A DNA stretch of 64,000 nt from Deltaproteobacteria bacterium (GTDB taxonomy: Bacteria > Desulfobacterota > Desulfobacteria > Desulfobacterales > Desulfatibacillaceae), in assembly GCA_016235345.1 (NCBI GenBank), contig JACRLG010000023.1:186001-250000 (forward strand), given 5' to 3'. Positions 44,101 through 51,757 of the stretch are shown here, one piece after another. A program made the translations under genes and the position numbers. The first letter of the stretch is position 1, and the number at the start of each line of letters is the position of its first letter. The notes below the pieces were generated by a model, which did not search any database, was not told the DNA's origin, and saw only the letters and a list, made by a program, of their open reading frames with translations.

Positions 44101-44555
44101 ATGTAGCGGTCGAAGGTGCGGGCTATCACCCCGGAAAGGGCGGCGAGCTTCCTTCCGTCCGCGTCGTCTTCAAGGTAACGGGCAAGAAGCCCGAAGGCCT
44201 TGTGATCCAGAAGAAGGGGCAGGTGCTTCATTATGCGGAGCCTTAAGGTCTCCGGCGTGAAAAGGCCGCCGTCCTCGCGGGTCAGGCCGGGTATCACGGC
44301 CATGAAAAGCTCGTTCAGGTAGGCGTTGGGAAACACGAAGCGTACGTTGGCGCAGATTCCGGCCCGTTTGGCGAGTTCCAGCGAAAGCCAGCGGGAAAGC
44401 CCCACGGACTGGACCAGCACGATTTCCGGCGCAAGGGGGTCGCCGGGGCTCGACAGAATTCCGGCCAGGGCGTCCGCCAGAGCCTCCGGGGCGTTGGACG
44501 AAAGAACGTGAAGGCCGGGGGGATAATCTTCAACACCGGGAAACGCAGCGGACAT
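41181..44555 (-). CDS. recC: Exodeoxyribonuclease V, RecC subunit
   Basis: Scaffold and Chi-recognition subunit of RecBCD with inactive helicase and nuclease folds. About 1,124 residues. The start is uncertain: ATG at 44555 has GGAG 9 nt upstream; ATG at 44570 (AAAGG upstream) would add five residues, and 44609 is also open. EIVLVQSVGLSRWLSLELA and ANVRFVFPNAYLNELF align with the RecC N terminus, and there is no Walker A, as expected. VLVAAPDISVYGPLIDAVFG and IILCGMNEGDFPRSD are further RecC-typical blocks. It opens the recC-recB-recD operon. Confidence 0.92.
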   Translation of the reverse strand: MSAAFPGVEDYPPGLHVLSSNAPEALADALAGILSSPGDPLAPEIVLVQSVGLSRWLSLELAKRAGICANVRFVFPNAYLNELFMAVIPGLTREDGGLFTPETLRLRIMKHLPLLLDHKAFGLLARYLEDDADGRKLAALSGVIARTFDRYMLFRPQMIENWDRGQCGHWQAELWRRANRGISNLSRPALLERFQRAAGGLDHSNPALPRRLSLFGISGLPPFHFAVFSRLAEIIPVHLLHANPCREYWADIVSEKGKGRLLRKAPERSPDDLHLDQGNSLLAQMGKPGGDFLSMVQENSMWEEDFREPNGDTLLSIIQKDVLNLAEPALDGNPPRALSPGDLSIEVHETSGPLREMEAVKDLLCDLFEKSPGLSPHEVLVAAPDISVYGPLIDAVFGLAGEDAPRIPHTVAGGGLAEAGVLNALKAVLDTAEGRFEASEVMDLLALSPVSARFGLSQADCETLGQWVSESRIYWGMDGDHKRRLGLPAEHANTFRYGLDRLFLGFAMTGRDEGFSFVDDGPGLSGDGPVNGPLAEEKLELFDGIAPLSAVEASDGRLLGVLAEFVESLFSLAEKLAGPGTIPHWASLFSETAERFLLPGSFDAGAMTEFRQSLADMAGLSRRFEVDGLFGADAARAILLESMEKPPSSAGFLRQGINFASLAAARGIPFKVIILCGMNEGDFPRSDLYPGFDFMGLYPKPGDRSGREDDRYLFLETLLCAREKLVITYEGRSLKDNSQKEPSPLVSGLLDYADANFSAPGHEKTRDALLVEHRLNPWASDYFSGEGGRLFSYDSHALAASRAASGPRAAPPVFAPKPLPPVGETLTELPIARLVRFFGAPQEFFVKERLRFDPKESGEEFIDTESFEPDGLERYTIFQTVLGKRLSGDEPEDWLPRIEALGILPHGKGGRLVFDMAARAMAPVARKVKPCLKSLREPVFADIGLGGFRLSGKISGRVEDGVILHRDGLLLFRPAPIKPKDMLKAFIHHLALCATFADTASETTTLATDGSFALPPLSPEEARERLGVLLEIHRKGLSEPLLFFPSSSLAYAQTLYKEKDEGKALKAAQKAFLSTDFGRGEDADAAVSLCFKNAAPLEEPLLTDFCETARAVFSPILALWEKLP

Positions 44556-44678
44556 GAAAAGAGTCTCCATCACGCCTTTAACACGGGAAATTGTTGACGA
44601 ATACTCCATTTACCATGAATTTGCCCAAATGGCATGAAAAACGTGACGAAGCCCTTGATACCCAGCCTGAGACGAAAC

Positions 44679-44709
44679 CGCCGCCGGAAGAGCGTTTCTT
44701 CCGGCGGCG
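44679..44709. terminator. Strong GC hairpin upstream of recC / downstream of the propeller gene
   Basis: A perfect 12-bp stem, CGCCGCCGGAAG/CTTCCGGCGGCG, with a 7-nt loop and no T tract on either strand. It lies between a gene that reads leftward from 46785 and recC, which also reads leftward, so it could end the upstream transcript only by a non-classical route. Confidence 0.4.
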
Positions 44710-44823
44710 ATTGGCTGCTGCAAAATCAGGTTCTATTGGCCGACTTCAAAAAAACGGCGAAAAAGGGATCCGTTGACTGACCCTGGTCCCAGTGGAATTT
44801 GCCTCCCACTGGCGAACCTTTGC

Positions 44824-46785
44824 TTACGCTCCTTCCCTCCTTCTGCGAAGGGCCGCAAGAACGGCGGCTCCCGCGCACAGGAGGGCGAAGACGCCCAGCA
44901 TGGCCGCTGCGTCAAGACTCGATATATCCAGGTTGTCAACGAAACATGTTCTGACCGGTGCAGGCGGCGGCGGTGGTTCGGCATAACGTATGATTGTCGG
45001 GAAAAAACCACCGGTGGTTCCCACTGCGAAAACATTGTCGGGGCCGAAGCCGAAAATTCCATACAGATATGTCGTGGACCATCCGGTCTGAAGGCTCCAG
45101 GAGGTTCCGTCAAAGTGCTGTATGCAGTTGCCGTCGCTGGTCACGAACACGTCGCCCGCCGAAGACCCCCACACATCAAGGTAATATACCCTCATTGTAA
45201 AAGCCGGATACGGGGCGGGAGTTACAACCGACCACGAGTTACCGTCATAATGAACTATTCGGCCACCTGTTCCGGAATTTTCGCCCACGGCGTAAATATC
45301 AGTTGCCGAACTTCCCCAGATGCCCTTGAATATGATGGGTTGGGGGTCCAAGTAAACCTCAGTCCAGTTTACCCCATCGTAATGCATTATCCTTCGGGAG
45401 AAAGTGGCTGCGTAAATGTTGTTGGAAGCAGTCCCCCAAAGGTCCGTCACGTTTTCGATATAAGGCATCACGTTCCAGGAGATTCCGTCGAAGTGAAACG
45501 CGTCGGCGGGGCCCGCAGCCCAGATGTCGTTCGGAGCGCTTCCCCATATCGCATTTAGGGGGTTTAGGGTGGCGGGAGCCGCCATTTGGCTCCACGCCGA
45601 GCCGTTGTAATGAAGTATGACGCCCCTGTCTCCAACGGCATAGATGTTGTCCGCCGCCGTGCCCCAAATCTTATTGAGGCCTTCGGTGTTTACCCGTCCA
45701 TAATACGACCATGCCGAACCGTTGTAATGAAGAATACAGCCGTAAAGCCCGACCGCCCAGATATTGTTTGAAGAAGCACCCCAAACGGCGTTGGCGCGTG
45801 TGTTGTAGCCGATGTTTACTAATGTGCGCTGCTGCGACCAGGCCGATCCGTTCCAACGCAAGATGCTTCCGTAGTTGCCGAAGGCATAAACATTGTTGGA
45901 AGCCGTTCCCCACATCACCATAATGGGATTTGAATCGCCGGTGTTCGCCTCGGCCCAGGAGCCCGTGTAGTGAAAGTATTTTCCGGAGGTGCTTCCCACC
46001 CAGATGTCGTTGGGGCCGCTTCCCCAGATTGACATCGGGCTGCTGTCGGATGTTGAGTATGAAAGTACAGGGGCGTTGCCGTCTGACCAGTAAACCGCGT
46101 ATTCGTTCAGAGGGAAGCCGCTCATATATGTGATATAAACGTTTGCCGCGCTCGTTCCCCAAATGTCCATATACACCATGCCACCGCTTTCAGCGCCGCT
46201 GTCGCCTGATACCTTGGTCCAGTTTGCCCCGTCATATTTCAGGAAAACCTTGTAATTGCCGCCTACGTAAACGTGATTGGCGTCAGCCCCCCATATGCAT
46301 GAAAGAGAACGGGTGGTGGGGCTTGCCACCGTTGAATCCCACGCCGCGCCGTCGTAATGCAGAATCTCGCCGTTGTTGCCCACGGCCCACACGTTGTTGG
46401 CCGCAGTGCCCCAAACCGCATTCAAATTCTCGGTGGTGTTGCTTGCTGATGCCGCCCAGACGGTGCCGTTGTAATGCATTATGATTCCGTTTTGGCCCAC
46501 TGCCCAGATGTCCGTTGAAGAGCTTCCCCACACCGCGTTCAACTGCTCCACGGTGTTGCTTCTCATCTCATACCAGCCGTTGCCGTTATAACGGATTATC
46601 TGGCCAGCCATTCCCACTGCGAAGATGTCGGAGGCCGAAGACCCCCATGCGGCGAGAAGGTAGGTGGATGTGGGCTTTGGATTCTGGTGGTGCCACATGG
46701 GCGCGGCCAGCAAGGCGGAAGCCGAAACACATGCAAGCAAAAGGCAGAGGCCAAGGGAGGCAAGACGTAATCCAAGAGTCTTCAT
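44824..46785 (-). CDS. Secreted 14-repeat beta-propeller protein with C-terminal membrane sorting tail
   Basis: 653 residues. Signal peptide ~1-28. The body is about 14 tandem ~42-residue repeats of the form W-G-[ST]-[SA]-x2-[DN]-[IV]-[WY]-A-V-G-x3-G-x-I-x-H-Y-[ND]-G-x2-W. These would fold as one or two propellers (7 + 7). PPPPPAPVRTCF marks the hinge to a C-terminal signal: a single membrane helix (LGVFALLCAGAAVLAAL) and a basic end RRRREGA. That is the layout of C-terminal sorting signals cut by exosortase-, archaeosortase- or rhombosortase-like enzymes, or simple anchors. It is followed by recC on the same strand but separated by a strong hairpin. Function unknown. Confidence 0.75.
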   Translation of the reverse strand: MKTLGLRLASLGLCLLLACVSASALLAAPMWHHQNPKPTSTYLLAAWGSSASDIFAVGMAGQIIRYNGNGWYEMRSNTVEQLNAVWGSSSTDIWAVGQNGIIMHYNGTVWAASASNTTENLNAVWGTAANNVWAVGNNGEILHYDGAAWDSTVASPTTRSLSCIWGADANHVYVGGNYKVFLKYDGANWTKVSGDSGAESGGMVYMDIWGTSAANVYITYMSGFPLNEYAVYWSDGNAPVLSYSTSDSSPMSIWGSGPNDIWVGSTSGKYFHYTGSWAEANTGDSNPIMVMWGTASNNVYAFGNYGSILRWNGSAWSQQRTLVNIGYNTRANAVWGASSNNIWAVGLYGCILHYNGSAWSYYGRVNTEGLNKIWGTAADNIYAVGDRGVILHYNGSAWSQMAAPATLNPLNAIWGSAPNDIWAAGPADAFHFDGISWNVMPYIENVTDLWGTASNNIYAATFSRRIMHYDGVNWTEVYLDPQPIIFKGIWGSSATDIYAVGENSGTGGRIVHYDGNSWSVVTPAPYPAFTMRVYYLDVWGSSAGDVFVTSDGNCIQHFDGTSWSLQTGWSTTYLYGIFGFGPDNVFAVGTTGGFFPTIIRYAEPPPPPAPVRTCFVDNLDISSLDAAAMLGVFALLCAGAAVLAALRRRREGA

Positions 46786-46974
46786 AAAGGTGTCCTTTCA
46801 CACCGGGTGCGGGATATCGTAAATCAAAAAATCGGAATGATACGTATCAGAATATGTTCAACCGCTTTTGGTGATTGCATGATACCTGTCTTGGGTTGTT
46901 GCTTCAACTACTTTTTTTCCATAGAAATTTTTGTGATGATACCCAGGCAGGCGGAATAAAATGATCAAAAAAAA

Positions 46975-47005
46975 CGCCGCAGGGGAAGCGGTTTCCCCGG
47001 CGGCG
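46975..47005 (-). terminator. Intrinsic terminator of the acd-etfB-etfA operon
   Basis: Stem CGCCGC-a-GGGGAA/TTCCCC-g-GCGGCG with one mismatch. On the minus strand it is followed by T8 (A-run 46967-46974). Confidence 0.8.
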
Positions 47006-47041
47006 GCTTATTTATAAATGATGTGAAACAGGAGGCGTCTG

Positions 47042-48634
47042 TCAGGGGGTGTAGAGCATCACAAGGCAGCGGGTGACGGAGTCCGACAGGCTCCTCAGCT
47101 TGTGGGGGGTAAGGGAGTTGAAGTGCCTGGACTCGAAGGGTTTGAGCACCAGGGGCTTTCCGGCAAGGGTGAGTTCCAGCTCGCCTTCGAGTACATAGAC
47201 GAACTCCTCGCCCTCGTGCTTGTAGTCAACCGGCTTGTGGGCCTTCTTGGGCTCTATGGTGATGAGAAAGGCCCTCAAATGCTCCTTTTCCGCGCCGGGG
47301 GTGAGGGTTTCGTAGGAGTAGTTTTCCGTGCGCCTCGTGTAGGCCTTTTCCCGCTCGTCCTCCATCCTTCCCATGGCCTCGCTTCCCAGAAAGGCCGACG
47401 GGTCCACGTCGAGCGCGCGGGCCAGCCGCAGAAGAAAGCTTACGGGCGGGGTCACCTCGTCCTTTTCCACCTGGGCCAGGAATTCCGGGGTCTGGCCCGT
47501 TGCCTGGGCAAGGTCGGCAAGGCTCCAGGAGCGAGCGGTACGGAGTTTTTCGACGATCCGCCCCGGCCCTCCGGCGGCTCCGGGCTCCGCCGTGTCCGGC
47601 TCGCACACGTTTTCCGCAAGGCGCTTCAAGGTGGCCGCCTTGACCTTTGCCGCAAGAACGGAAACGAAGGAGACCGCGTCGGCCACTATTCCCACGTCCG
47701 CTGTCTCGAAGATGGGCGCGTTTTTGTCGCGGTTTATGGCCACTATGGACTGGGCTTCCGCTATTCCGGCCGTGTACTGCACGGCCCCGCTGGTGCCTGC
47801 GGAGATGAGGAGTTTCGGCGCGACGGATTTTCCCGTCTGGCCTATGAGGCGTTCCTCGTCGATCCAGTGGTTGAGAACAGGCGGACGGGTGGCCCCAAGC
47901 TGGCCCGAAAGGGCGGCGGCAAGCTCCCTTAAGCGCGAGAAACCCTCCGGGCTTCCCATGCCCGCGCCGCCCGCCACCACTATTTCGGCGTCGGTAAGCC
48001 CGCCCTTTTCGCGCTTTTCCGGCCTGGAGGCCAGAAGCCGGAGACCGGGAACCGCCGACAGTTCGCCCGCGTCGAAAACCGTGACCGGGGCGAAGGCGCT
48101 GGCTTTCCCTTCCATGCGCTCGAAGGCCGTGGGGTTGACTGTTACGTAGCCCTCGCTCTGGCCGTCGGCAAAGCCTATGCGGGCCATGATCCTGCCACCC
48201 CAGGAGGGGCAGTCGGCCACGAAGCGGCCATCCAGAAGGCTTAGGGCCTCGCAGTCGGCCACGAGCCCCGCGTTCCGCTCCACAGCAAGCCTTGCCGCAG
48301 TTTCCCGCATGAAGTCGTTTAGGGGAAAAAGCATGAGAGCCGCCCCGTGCGCTTCCACGAACCGGGCAAGGGCTTCGGCGAAAAGGTCGGCGCGGGCCGC
48401 CAAAGGATCGGACGCAGTGATTTTCACCACAAGGTCCGCCCCGTGGGCCGCGCACTCGCTGGCCGCCTCGTCAAAGGCCGCGCAGGCGGATTCCGGCGGC
48501 CCCACGATAAGGGCCTCCACCGTAACGCCTGTCTTTTTGGCAAGGGCCGCCGCCATGGAGACGACATTTAAGCTCGCGCCCAAAAACCTCTGACTGCGAA
48601 GGTCGGCCACCACCCGTATGGATTTTTCGATCAT
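47042..48634 (-). CDS. etfA: Electron transfer flavoprotein alpha subunit fused to XRE helix-turn-helix and cupin domains
   Basis: 530 residues from the ATG at 48634. Residues 1-330 are a complete EtfA: N-terminal alpha/beta domain, then the FAD domain with GQTGKSVAPKLL (265-276), SGAVQY (282-287; usual SGAIQH) and VAINRDKNAPIF (298-309). After a ~25-residue linker comes an XRE helix-turn-helix (~357-417; SLADLAQATGQTPEFLAQVE). The C terminus (~440-530) is a cupin with HEGEEFVYVLEGELEL (474-489). An HTH plus cupin is the standard layout of small-molecule-sensing repressors; the join to a full EtfA is the unusual part. The frame is continuous with no stop or slippery site between the parts. 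It closes the acyl-CoA dehydrogenase-etfB operon, so autoregulation by redox or ligand state is a testable idea. Confidence 0.88.
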   Translation of the reverse strand: MIEKSIRVVADLRSQRFLGASLNVVSMAAALAKKTGVTVEALIVGPPESACAAFDEAASECAAHGADLVVKITASDPLAARADLFAEALARFVEAHGAALMLFPLNDFMRETAARLAVERNAGLVADCEALSLLDGRFVADCPSWGGRIMARIGFADGQSEGYVTVNPTAFERMEGKASAFAPVTVFDAGELSAVPGLRLLASRPEKREKGGLTDAEIVVAGGAGMGSPEGFSRLRELAAALSGQLGATRPPVLNHWIDEERLIGQTGKSVAPKLLISAGTSGAVQYTAGIAEAQSIVAINRDKNAPIFETADVGIVADAVSFVSVLAAKVKAATLKRLAENVCEPDTAEPGAAGGPGRIVEKLRTARSWSLADLAQATGQTPEFLAQVEKDEVTPPVSFLLRLARALDVDPSAFLGSEAMGRMEDEREKAYTRRTENYSYETLTPGAEKEHLRAFLITIEPKKAHKPVDYKHEGEEFVYVLEGELELTLAGKPLVLKPFESRHFNSLTPHKLRSLSDSVTRCLVMLYTP

Positions 48635-48710
48635 AATTTTTTTTCCGCCGATATTGTTCGGAAATCGGAAGCGCGTCCTTATCATTTTTTTGAAGCAGGC
48701 AGGAAATAAA

Positions 48711-48844
48711 GCCTGTCTATCAATTTGAACTTTGGCGATGAAATGCTAAGATTCGCGAGAAGCCATAAGAGCCGCGCGTACTGAAAGTACGTGACGGAAT
48801 TGGCTTTGAAGCGCTGGCGCTGTCAGTTCGCATTTTAGACAGGC
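48711..48844. repeat. Stop-codon-adjacent palindromic element, copy E (diverged)
   Basis: 134 bp with 9-bp terminal arms GCCTGTCTA/TAGACAGGC and a central GTACTGAAAGTAC palindrome. The arms between differ strongly from copies A-D, so this is a different subtype. It ends 2 nt beyond the etfB stop codon (48847-48849). Confidence 0.7.
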
Positions 48845-48846
48845 GT

Positions 48847-49632
48847 TCAGACAAGGCCCCTGCTTGTCCATCTCGCCACAAGCTCCTCCGCCATGGCCTC
48901 GTTCGATCCCAGAAGAAACTCGCACTTGCGTTTTCCGCCCGCCCTTATCATGGAAAAGACCCGCGTGGGGCTTCCGTCAAGGCCGATCAAAGCCGGATCG
49001 AGGCCCATGTCGAGAGCGGATTTCACTTCGATTTCGCCTTTGTCGTAGGCCTCGGCAATTCCCGAAAGGCCCAGGTCGCGGGGTTTGGCCGCCTGGGGAT
49101 GGGCGGAAAGAACCGCCGGAAGATCGGTGGAAAAGACCTCCTCGAAGCCGTCGGCCCTTCTGGTCACCACGAGCCCTTCCCCGTCGGGCTCCACGGAAAA
49201 GGCCTGGGACACGAAGGGAAGCGCGAGCAACCGTGCGGTCTGGGCCCCCACCTGGCCGGAGTCGGAATCGGCCGAGCGCGCGCCCAGAAGAACGAGGTCG
49301 AAGGGGCCGCAGGCCCTTATCCCGGCGGCCAGGACCCTGGCGGTTGCCAGGGTGTCGCTTCCGGCCATTTTGGGATCGGACAGGAGAACCGCGCGGTCGG
49401 CCCCGGCGGCAAGGGCTGCTGCCAGGGCGTACCGGGCGGGTTCCGGCCCCATTGAAAGGGCGCACACGCTTCCGCCAAGGGTGTCCCTGAGATTGAGCGC
49501 AAGCGATAAGGCCACCCGGTCGAAGGGGTTGATGTCGCTGTTTTCGGCGTCGCGGGCAAGTGTCGGCCCGGGGCCGGACGAAGGGGCGGCCATCACCACC
49601 GATTTCACGCAGACTGCAATCTTTAGAGCCAT
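48847..49632 (-). CDS. etfB: Electron transfer flavoprotein beta subunit
   Basis: 261 residues from the ATG at 49632 (GGAAAGAAG upstream). Typical EtfB: KIAVCVKSVV at the N terminus, NPFDRVALSLALNLR and the AMP/nucleotide segment ARSADSDSGQVGAQTARLL (~122-140). It pairs with the EtfA part of the downstream gene to accept electrons from the acyl-CoA dehydrogenase and pass them to the menaquinone pool through an ETF dehydrogenase, which is not in this window. The PALIGLDGSPTRVFSM tail is normal. A repeat element separates it from etfA by 212 bp, an unusual gap for subunits of one heterodimer. Confidence 0.93.
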   Translation of the reverse strand: MALKIAVCVKSVVMAAPSSGPGPTLARDAENSDINPFDRVALSLALNLRDTLGGSVCALSMGPEPARYALAAALAAGADRAVLLSDPKMAGSDTLATARVLAAGIRACGPFDLVLLGARSADSDSGQVGAQTARLLALPFVSQAFSVEPDGEGLVVTRRADGFEEVFSTDLPAVLSAHPQAAKPRDLGLSGIAEAYDKGEIEVKSALDMGLDPALIGLDGSPTRVFSMIRAGGKRKCEFLLGSNEAMAEELVARWTSRGLV

Positions 49633-49646
49633 GATCTTCTTTCCGG

Positions 49647-50789
49647 TCATTCTTCCAAAACTGAACGGGCAATGACCAAACGGTGAATTTCGCTGGTGCC
49701 CTCGTAAAGGCGCGTGACCCTTGCGTCCCGAAAGTGGCGCTCCACCGAGTAGGCCTTGGAGTAGCCGTAGCCGCCGTGAATCTGCACAGCCATGTCGGTG
49801 ACCCGGCTTGCCGACTCGCTGGCGTAGAGCTTGGCCATGGCTGCCGCCTTTGTGAAGTTTTTCCCGGCGTCCTTCAGGAGCGCGGCCCGAAGCACCAGAA
49901 GGCGCGCGGCGTCGACCTCGGTGGCCATGTCGGCCAGCATGAAGGCCACGCCCTGGTGGCGGCCTATGGGAACGTCGAACTGGCGGCGCTGCTTGGCGTA
50001 GAGAACTGCGTCGTCAAGGGCGGCCTGGGCGATTCCCACGGCCTGGGCCGCTATGCCGATCCTGCCGGTGTCCAAGGTCACCATGCCGATGGCCAGTCCC
50101 GCGCCCTCTTTTCCCAGGAGGTTTTTTTTGGGAATCCGGCAGTCTACGAGCCTTATTGAGCTTACCGGGTTCGAGCGCACCCCGCACAGGTCCTCGCGCT
50201 CGCCTGATGAAAACCCGGGAGTGCCGCGCTCGGCGATGATGACGCTTATGCCCTTGCGCCCGGCAGCCGGGTCGGTCCGGGCGAAGATAAGGCAGGTGTC
50301 GGCTATGGCCCCGTTGGTGACAAAGACCTTGTTGGCGTTCACCACGTAATGGCCGCCGTCGGCGATGGCCGTGGCCTCTATGCCCGAAGCGTCCGAGCCC
50401 GCGTTGGGCTCGGTGAGGCAGAAGGCCCCGATCTTCTCGCCACGGGCCAGGGCCGGGACAAAGGCCCGTTTCTGGTCCTCGGACCCAAAGCGCACTATGG
50501 GGTAGAGGTTCACGCTGTTGTGGACCGTGACGCAAAGGCCCAGGCCCGCGCAGGCCCGCGAGATTTCCTCAACAACGATGACGTAGCTGGCCGAGTCCAT
50601 GAAAGAGCCGCCCAAATCCTTCGGGGCCTGCATCCCGAAGTAGCCTAGCGCGCCCATCTTGTCGGCCACTTCCCAGGGAAAGCGGGCCTCACGGTCGATT
50701 TCGCCCGCTATGGGCTCGATTTCCCGGCGGCAGAACTCGCGCACGGCCCGGCGCACGGCCCGGTGTTTTTCGGTGAGAAAGGGTTCCAT
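49647..50789 (-). CDS. Acyl-CoA dehydrogenase
   Basis: FAD enzyme that introduces the alpha-beta double bond in an acyl-CoA. 380 residues from the ATG at 50789. The FAD/substrate block [16 protein letters not shown] (~122-137) and [16 protein letters not shown] are standard, the helix [26 protein letters not shown] is diagnostic, and [18 protein letters not shown] carries the catalytic Glu of short/medium-chain members. It is first in an operon with etfB and etfA, 14 bp upstream of etfB. The chain length preferred (butyryl-, glutaryl- or branched) cannot be read from sequence. It suggests growth on fatty acids or related acids. Confidence 0.93.
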   Translation of the reverse strand: MEPFLTEKHRAVRRAVREFCRREIEPIAGEIDREARFPWEVADKMGALGYFGMQAPKDLGGSFMDSASYVIVVEEISRACAGLGLCVTVHNSVNLYPIVRFGSEDQKRAFVPALARGEKIGAFCLTEPNAGSDASGIEATAIADGGHYVVNANKVFVTNGAIADTCLIFARTDPAAGRKGISVIIAERGTPGFSSGEREDLCGVRSNPVSSIRLVDCRIPKKNLLGKEGAGLAIGMVTLDTGRIGIAAQAVGIAQAALDDAVLYAKQRRQFDVPIGRHQGVAFMLADMATEVDAARLLVLRAALLKDAGKNFTKAAAMAKLYASESASRVTDMAVQIHGGYGYSKAYSVERHFRDARVTRLYEGTSEIHRLVIARSVLEE

Positions 50790-51114
50790 GAAAATTGACC
50801 TTAAAAGACGTGATGACAGGGGAAAATCGGGAACCGGCGGGAATCTGCGGGGGGCCGCCAAGGGACGCGGGGCCGCAGCCGCCCGACCGTATCGGGTAAT
50901 ATCCCCTCGTACCAGAATCAGTCTTTGGAATCAAAAAAAACATTTGGAAGCTGGGAGATTTTTCCGATTTGGCTTGACACACAGCGTCATGCGGTAGTAT
51001 GAACCTTGTTCAATAAACGAGCGAACCTTCTATTTAATGAAACCGGGGACAGCTGTCTTCAGGCAGGTATCCGCCTGCATGTTAAATACTTCACAAGCCT
51101 TTGGAAGGGTAGCC
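50790..51114. other. Divergent intergenic region (acyl-CoA dehydrogenase / FmdB)
   Basis: 325 bp. The left half (50790-50900) is GC-rich and is the likely leader of the dehydrogenase operon; I see no strong promoter for it. The right half holds a plus-strand TTGACA at 50974-50979 with TAGTAT 15 bp further, a slightly short spacing. Weak ORFs here are not convincing. Confidence 0.4.
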
Positions 51115-51315
51115 ATGCCGCTTCTGGAGTATCACTGCAAAGACTGCTCGCACCGCTTCGAGCGCATGGTCCCGGTGGGCGGAAAAAGCCCGGTGGCCTG
51201 TCCCCGTTGCGGCGGAACCACCGTCCGCCGCCTTTCCTGCTGCGCAAAAATCATCAAGGCCACCGTCAAGGGGTCTGTGTTCACGCAGCATCCCAAGCCC
51301 GAAACAAGCGGGTAG
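51115..51315 (+). CDS. FmdB-family zinc-ribbon protein
   Basis: 66 residues from the ATG at 51115 with GGAAGGG upstream. LLEYHCKDCSHRFERMV with VACPRCGGTTVRRL is the CxxC...CxxC zinc ribbon that defines this family, named for a putative regulator next to formylmethanofuran or formamidase genes. The C-terminal ~20 residues are basic (KIIKATVKGS). No specific target known. Confidence 0.85.
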   Translation: MPLLEYHCKDCSHRFERMVPVGGKSPVACPRCGGTTVRRLSCCAKIIKATVKGSVFTQHPKPETSG

Positions 51316-51757
51316 CAAACGCTGTCTTCCATCTTTTTCTTTTCCGTGCCATCCTTCAGGCCCGCTTCCGGCAAGGTTTCAACTGCACCCATACCCCACG
51401 GACCGGCCTTTCTTCATTGCGGGCCGCCAGGAGCTTCCGTCGGCGGGCCTTGTCCCAAATCTCGCCCTGCGCATCACAACTCCTTGACTTTCCATTCATT
51501 TGCTTCTACCTTATTTATTGGAAGATTCGTCGTAAAGCCCGTATCACAGGGACAATACCCATCAGACAGCTGTGCCTGACGATCTCGACCGCAACATGTA
51601 GTGGGGCGGCTGGAAAAGCAGGCGCTTTTGAAGGGGAATCCCGGCGGATCGGGACATCACAGAAAAGCCAAGGGCAGTTACGGGCGAAGCAAAGGGCTCT
51701 ACCGTAACAATTGGCATGGTCTTCATGGTGCGGCGAATCCGCCGCCAGGAGGCAGGC
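51316..51757. other. Leader region of the HU-like gene
   Basis: 442 bp. Contents: a likely promoter (51484-51512), a pyrimidine-rich stretch before it and a ~245-nt untranslated leader with several small inverted repeats. These include GTTACGG/CCGTAAC at 51677-51683 and 51702-51708. I do not recognise a known riboswitch, and no ORF is convincing. Confidence 0.5.
51484..51512 (+). promoter_or_regulatory. Candidate promoter for the HU-like gene
   Basis: TTGACT, 17-bp AT-rich spacer, TACCTT at 51507-51512. It lies 246 bp before the start codon. Confidence 0.45.

Noticed and set aside
44824-46785. DNA direct repeats every ~125 bp suggestive of a tandem array
   Set aside because: They are the coding repeats of the propeller protein; spacing equals one ~42-residue unit.
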